DNA from: DASVWZ01 sp036392935
GTDB lineage: Bacteria > Acidobacteriota > Terriglobia > Terriglobales > Acidobacteriaceae
Direction: 5' to 3'
NCBI GenBank assembly: GCA_036392935.1
Contig: DASVWZ010000021.1
Coordinates: forward strand, 1 to 34,116
Length of the DNA: 34,116 bases
Below, piece after piece: positions 30,916-34,116 of the stretch (its first letter is position 1; every line of letters starts with the position of its first letter). A program made the translations under genes and the position numbers. The notes under the pieces were generated by a model, which had not been told where the DNA came from, did no database searches, and worked only from the letters and a program-made list of their open reading frames with translations.

Positions 30916-31695
30916 ATGCCTTGGGGCGCAGCAGCTCTCGGAATGTTCGTTGGCTTCCTCATCGGCCTCACCGGCATGGGCGGTGGCGCCATGATGACCC
31001 CGCTGCTCCTTTGGACCGGATGGGCCGCACCCACCGTCGCCGTCGGCACTGACCTCGTCTGGAACGCCCTGACCAAAACAGTCGGCGCCGCCGTTCACTT
31101 TCGCCACCACAATGTCAATCTCAAGCTGGTCGCAAGACTCGCATCCGGCAGCGTCCCCGGCGCTTTGCTCGGTCTTTATCTATTGGCCCTGCTGAAAAAA
31201 TCCGCCGGAGTCGCCGCCGTCGATCATCTGATCGTCCGCATGCTCGGCGGAACTCTCATCGTCGTGGCAGCCGCCATTATCTTCAAAGGCTACATCTATC
31301 CTTACCTTCCCCAATCCGCGCTCCGCACCGCATCCGACGAAAACCTCAAAGGATGGCAAGTGCCACTCCTCGGCTTCATCGTCGGCGTACTGGTCTCGTT
31401 CACTTCGGTCGGCAGCGGCAGCCTCATCGTCACCACGCTACTGCTGCTCTTTCCCGCCGAGCGTCTCAACAAACTCGTCGGCAGTGACGTTTTTCACGGC
31501 GTGATAATCGTGGGCGTCGCCGCGCTTGGCCACTGGCACCTCGGAGACGTGAATCTTCCCCTCGTTGGCGGCCTTCTGCTGGGCTCGATCCCCGGAGTCT
31601 GGGCCGGAAGTCTCACCGCGACTCGCATTCCTGAAAATGCCCTTCGTCCCGCCGTCGCCGCGCTGCTCTTCGTCACCGGCGTGAAATTGATTTAA
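30916..31695 (+). CDS. TauE/SafE-family sulfite exporter
   Basis: The 259-residue membrane protein has about seven or eight hydrophobic segments in two similar halves. Each half carries the family's Gly-rich motif: G-x-L-I-G-L-T-G-M-G-G-G-A-M-M-T-P (about 15-30) and G-V-L-V-S-F-T-S-V-G-S-G-S-L-I-V-T (about 160-176). The TauE/SafE family exports sulfite and other organosulfur anions. It follows the persulfide dioxygenase fusion on the same strand after 246 bases, so it probably expels sulfite formed there, under its own promoter. The Shine-Dalgarno is weak (GGTAG). Confidence 0.88.
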   Translation: MPWGAAALGMFVGFLIGLTGMGGGAMMTPLLLWTGWAAPTVAVGTDLVWNALTKTVGAAVHFRHHNVNLKLVARLASGSVPGALLGLYLLALLKKSAGVAAVDHLIVRMLGGTLIVVAAAIIFKGYIYPYLPQSALRTASDENLKGWQVPLLGFIVGVLVSFTSVGSGSLIVTTLLLLFPAERLNKLVGSDVFHGVIIVGVAALGHWHLGDVNLPLVGGLLLGSIPGVWAGSLTATRIPENALRPAVAALLFVTGVKLI

Positions 31696-31855
31696 TTTTC
31701 GCGCTTCTTCCGGCATCTCCTGCGGTTGGATCGAATGGGAAGCCAAACGTGGATCTGTCGGCACCACTAAGAAGCTTCACCGAACTGCGCTAGCCGCCTT
31801 GTTGGCCCTTTTGCAGCTTCCCGCGATAGGAGCCACCCAATCGCGCACACTTCGG

Positions 31856-32031
31856 TTCCGGGACATACGGCGTGGCTAGTGGTCGCCTGCCCAATTGCGT
31901 GGTCTTCTAAGCTGTCCCCGCAAAATGACGGCAAGTGGCAGTACAGCGTTCTTCACGAGTTCAGTGGCTCCAACGGAGCTTTCCTCGGCGATGGCCTGAC
32001 GATGGCAACCGCGGCTACAACAACTTTCTAG
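31856..32031 (+). pseudogene. Frameshifted remnant of a GloVer-type repeat protein
   Basis: In the 388-base gap after the exporter, one frame reads G-S-G-T-Y-G-V-A-S-G-x5-C-V-V-F to 31909. After one extra base (T 31910) the next frame reads K-L-S-P-Q-N-D-G-K-W-Q-Y-S-V-L-H-E-F-S-G then G-D-G-L-T. This matches the repeat unit of acidobacterial GloVer proteins (G-x-G-V-V-F-K-L-S-P ... S-V-L-Y-S-F-x-G). A second shift is suggested after G-L-T, where another frame reads D-G-N-R-G-Y. No start or signal peptide remains. The rest of 31696-32083 shows nothing recognisable. Confidence 0.5.
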
Positions 32032-32083
32032 GCCGCGGGCACAAACCGCGAATCCACGCGACCGGTGGCACCGCTACCGCGGC

Positions 32084-33310
32084 CTATTCGTACTCTTTTT
32101 TCAAATCCGCCGGAACCTGCGGCGGAGGCGGAAAATCCTGCGATGCGCCTTTGAACATGGCAACGGTCTTTTCGGAACGCTTCGTGCCATCGTGGACCGC
32201 GATTGTGTGCGGCTTGTCCGGTTCATACCCTTCCCACAAAGACACGCCCGCGTAAGCACCGTCTTTGCGCAGGACGTAATAGGTTACGTCGATCCAGCGC
32301 AGCTTGGCCATGTCGCCGTTGTAATTGCGCACGATCCGCTTCAGCGCGTCGTTGCCGGCCTCAAGCGGAGACATGCCGCGGCGCATGTTTTCAACGATGG
32401 TATGCGCGCCGACAACTTTGATATTTTCTTCTCCGCTGCCGGTCGCGCCCGCCGAGCCGACGTCTTGATCGGTGTAACTGCCTGCGCCAATGATCGGCGA
32501 ATCGCCCAGGCGGCCGGGCAGTTTATACGCCAAGCCGCTCGTCGTCGTGCATCCGGAAATTTCGCCTTTTTCATTTAACGCCGAACAATGAATCGTTCCC
32601 GTCGGCGGAAACAAAACTTTGTGGATCGCGTCCGCGCGCAACTCCGGCGCAATTCCCAAATCCGCTGCGCGCTCCTCGAGTTGCTTGTAACGCCCTTTCC
32701 ACATTTCCGCCTGCGGCGAATCTTTCGGCGCCTGCCAGTGCGGATCGGAAATTCCCGGACCCCACCAATCGTTGTTGGACTGAAATTCCTTCCACAGCAG
32801 CCATATTTTCCGCGAATGATCGGTCAACAAATTCTCTCGCGGAAATCCCACGTCAACCGCAAATCGCTCTGCGCCTTCGCCAACCAGCATCACATGTCCT
32901 GTGTGATGCATCACCGCTTTCGATACCTGCGAAACATTCTTGATGTTCCGCACTCCGCCGACTGAACCCGCGGTTCGTGTTGGCCCGTGCATGCAACACG
33001 CGTCGAGTTCGACAACCCCTTCTTCGTTCGGCAATCCGCCCAGTCCGACTGACGTATCATTTGGATCGTCTTCCGGTCCCTTGACCACTCGCAGCGCCGC
33101 GTCAAGCGTGTCGCCGCCCGAAGCCAGAAATGTGTAAGCGCTGTCGAGATAATCGAATCCGTTGTGCGCCGAAACAATGATTGGGCGCTTAGCTGTTCGG
33201 GCGCTCGATTGCGGCGCTGAAGACGTTTCCGCCGCGCCTTTTCCGCCAAGCCCTACTGAAAGAGAGCCGGCAATCGCACTAGTAAGAAAATCCCGACGGG
33301 AAACAGTCAT
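32084..33310 (-). CDS. Tat-exported glycosylasparaginase-family Ntn hydrolase
   Basis: The 408-residue protein starts after GGAGG (five bases upstream) with a twin-arginine signal S-R-R-D-F-L-T (4-10), so it is exported folded. The Ntn-hydrolase body shows the beta-subunit start P-T-G-T-I-H-C-S-A (about 236-244), where T239 would be the nucleophile released by self-cleavage. The substrate motif G-R-L-G-D-S-P-I-I-G-A-G (about 266-277) and A-T-G-S-G-E follow. Glycosylasparaginases cut the GlcNAc-Asn bond of N-glycans or deaminate asparagine derivatives. The residue before the Thr is Gly, as in plant-type asparaginases, rather than Asp. It lies downstream of the S41 peptidase gene, so both may feed on extracellular glycoproteins. 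Confidence 0.9.
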   Translation of the reverse strand: MTVSRRDFLTSAIAGSLSVGLGGKGAAETSSAPQSSARTAKRPIIVSAHNGFDYLDSAYTFLASGGDTLDAALRVVKGPEDDPNDTSVGLGGLPNEEGVVELDACCMHGPTRTAGSVGGVRNIKNVSQVSKAVMHHTGHVMLVGEGAERFAVDVGFPRENLLTDHSRKIWLLWKEFQSNNDWWGPGISDPHWQAPKDSPQAEMWKGRYKQLEERAADLGIAPELRADAIHKVLFPPTGTIHCSALNEKGEISGCTTTSGLAYKLPGRLGDSPIIGAGSYTDQDVGSAGATGSGEENIKVVGAHTIVENMRRGMSPLEAGNDALKRIVRNYNGDMAKLRWIDVTYYVLRKDGAYAGVSLWEGYEPDKPHTIAVHDGTKRSEKTVAMFKGASQDFPPPPQVPADLKKEYE

Positions 33311-33426
33311 TCAACCCTCCAGAATAAGTGGAAACCGCTCAGCGGAAACCGTCCGCCAGAATATCAGCTTCGGGCCGCAGACGCGCACCGATATCGCTGG
33401 TTATGTCTTCGGCGGCCTTGTTTCCG

Positions 33427-34116
33427 TCACCGAAGCGAACTCAGCGCATTCACCAGCTTCCGCGCTCGCTGATAAGGCGAATCGCGCTTCGCCCAGGGAA
33501 TCAAAACATCCGGCGTGACGCCGTTGACTTCATCCGATCCATCCGCGCGCAGCCGAACGCAATCCGACATTTTTAGGTCAGCCTTCGAGTTCTTGAGCTG
33601 GGCTGGAATTCCATCGTCCGTATATCCGCAACCTGCGCCGCCGGTCAGTTCACCAACCACAGTCGCAGCATGATTATCCCGCAACAGCGCCGCAAAATAT
33701 TCCGCCGCCGACCATGTGTTGCTGTCGGCCAGAACATAAAGCGGTAATAGGTTTGCGCTTTCTGTGTACGAATAACGTCCGGGATAAAACAGATCGTCGC
33801 GCGATTTATATCCTGCGAAACTGCCTGGCGCAGCGTAAGGCAAAATTCCTGAGGCAAACATGAATCCGTTTGCCAGAAGCGAGCAATTGAGTTTGCCGCT
33901 GACCCAAACTTGATCGGCGTCGCAATGCCCTTTGCTGGCGGCAACGGCTTGTCGCAGCTTGGCCCCCGCATCGCGCAGCCTCGGATCGTTCTTGTGCCCA
34001 TCGTTCAGATCGGCTTCGACATTCTTGAGCGAATCTTCGAGCTGCTTGGTCCAATGGTCGCTCTTGACGAACGACAATCGCTGATCGTGAAGCGGTTTTG
34101 GGCTGAGCGCGCGCGA
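33427..34116 (-). CDS. Peptidase S41 family protein, N-terminus beyond the window edge
   Basis: The open frame reads in from the right edge without a stop or convincing start, so only the C-terminal 229 residues are visible. They show the tail-specific-protease core: a strand ending L-Y-V-L-A-D-S-N-T-W-S-A-A-E-Y-F, where the Ser of S-A-A-E is the expected nucleophile. T-V-V-G-E-L-T-G-G-A-G and the closing V-N-G-V-T-P-D-V-L-I-P-W, common to S41 proteins, follow. The catalytic Lys and any PDZ domain cannot be judged. It lies 116 bases upstream of the glycosylasparaginase gene on the same strand. Confidence 0.8.
   Translation of the reverse strand, partial: SRALSPKPLHDQRLSFVKSDHWTKQLEDSLKNVEADLNDGHKNDPRLRDAGAKLRQAVAASKGHCDADQVWVSGKLNCSLLANGFMFASGILPYAAPGSFAGYKSRDDLFYPGRYSYTESANLLPLYVLADSNTWSAAEYFAALLRDNHAATVVGELTGGAGCGYTDDGIPAQLKNSKADLKMSDCVRLRADGSDEVNGVTPDVLIPWAKRDSPYQRARKLVNALSSLR

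Overview
The window looks like chromosomal DNA of an Acidobacteriota (Terriglobia-type) bacterium. The strongest marker is the translationally coupled pair at 4503-10006: an Oar-like TonB-dependent protein with an N-terminal carboxypeptidase-regulatory domain, followed by a protein with the VWFA-related domain typical of Acidobacteria. A bactofilin, CsbD and lmo0937-type stress proteins, a small AGD-x-WGG repeat protein, a solitary Flp pilin and a decayed GloVer-type repeat gene fit the same picture. The coding sequence is GC-rich. I see no phage genes, transposase or CRISPR array. No database search was possible, so family names rest on motifs and gene order.

Layout. 16-4034 (minus strand): an Asp-box beta-propeller protein translationally coupled to a parvulin-like foldase, then a secreted M23-type peptidase. 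4217-4292: tRNA-Lys(CUU). 4503-10006 (plus): the Oar/VWFA pair. 10221-11531 (plus): chorismate mutase and prephenate dehydrogenase. 11697-11909: a small Cys/His protein with a CRP/FNR-like palindrome upstream. 11942-15343 (minus): a four-gene operon of YtrA-type GntR repressor, ABC ATPase, ABC-2 permease and a DUF2306-TPR membrane protein, headed by a perfect 26-bp palindrome next to a TTGACA box. 15630-17957 (minus): a stand-alone receiver and a PAS-GGDEF-EAL protein. 18255-18737: the secreted repeat protein, separated by a strong bidirectional terminator from a bactofilin. 19483-22424 (minus): an ABC-F ATPase, a Nudix hydrolase and CsbD. 22717-26199: a small membrane protein, a NarL/DegS-like two-component pair and an AAA+ regulator without a receiver or GAFTGA loop. 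26272-27800: a molybdenum group (molybdopterin-domain-like lipoprotein, Mop protein, ModA without ModB/ModC). 27802-28691: a gene remnant, the Flp pilin and tRNA-Leu(CAG), whose 3' end is duplicated 107 bp away. 28701-31695: an OsmC protein, then a persulfide-dioxygenase/rhodanese fusion and a TauE/SafE exporter that together suggest sulfide/persulfide detoxification ending in sulfite or thiosulfate export. 31696-34116: a frameshifted remnant, a Tat-exported glycosylasparaginase-family enzyme and the C-terminal part of an S41 peptidase cut by the window edge.

Many starts differ from the longest open frame. Three genes are best started at TTG because of well-placed Shine-Dalgarno sequences (7898, 22002 and 25162), and two start at GTG (17957, 24923). 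The 55-residue pilin gene is easily missed because of its size.
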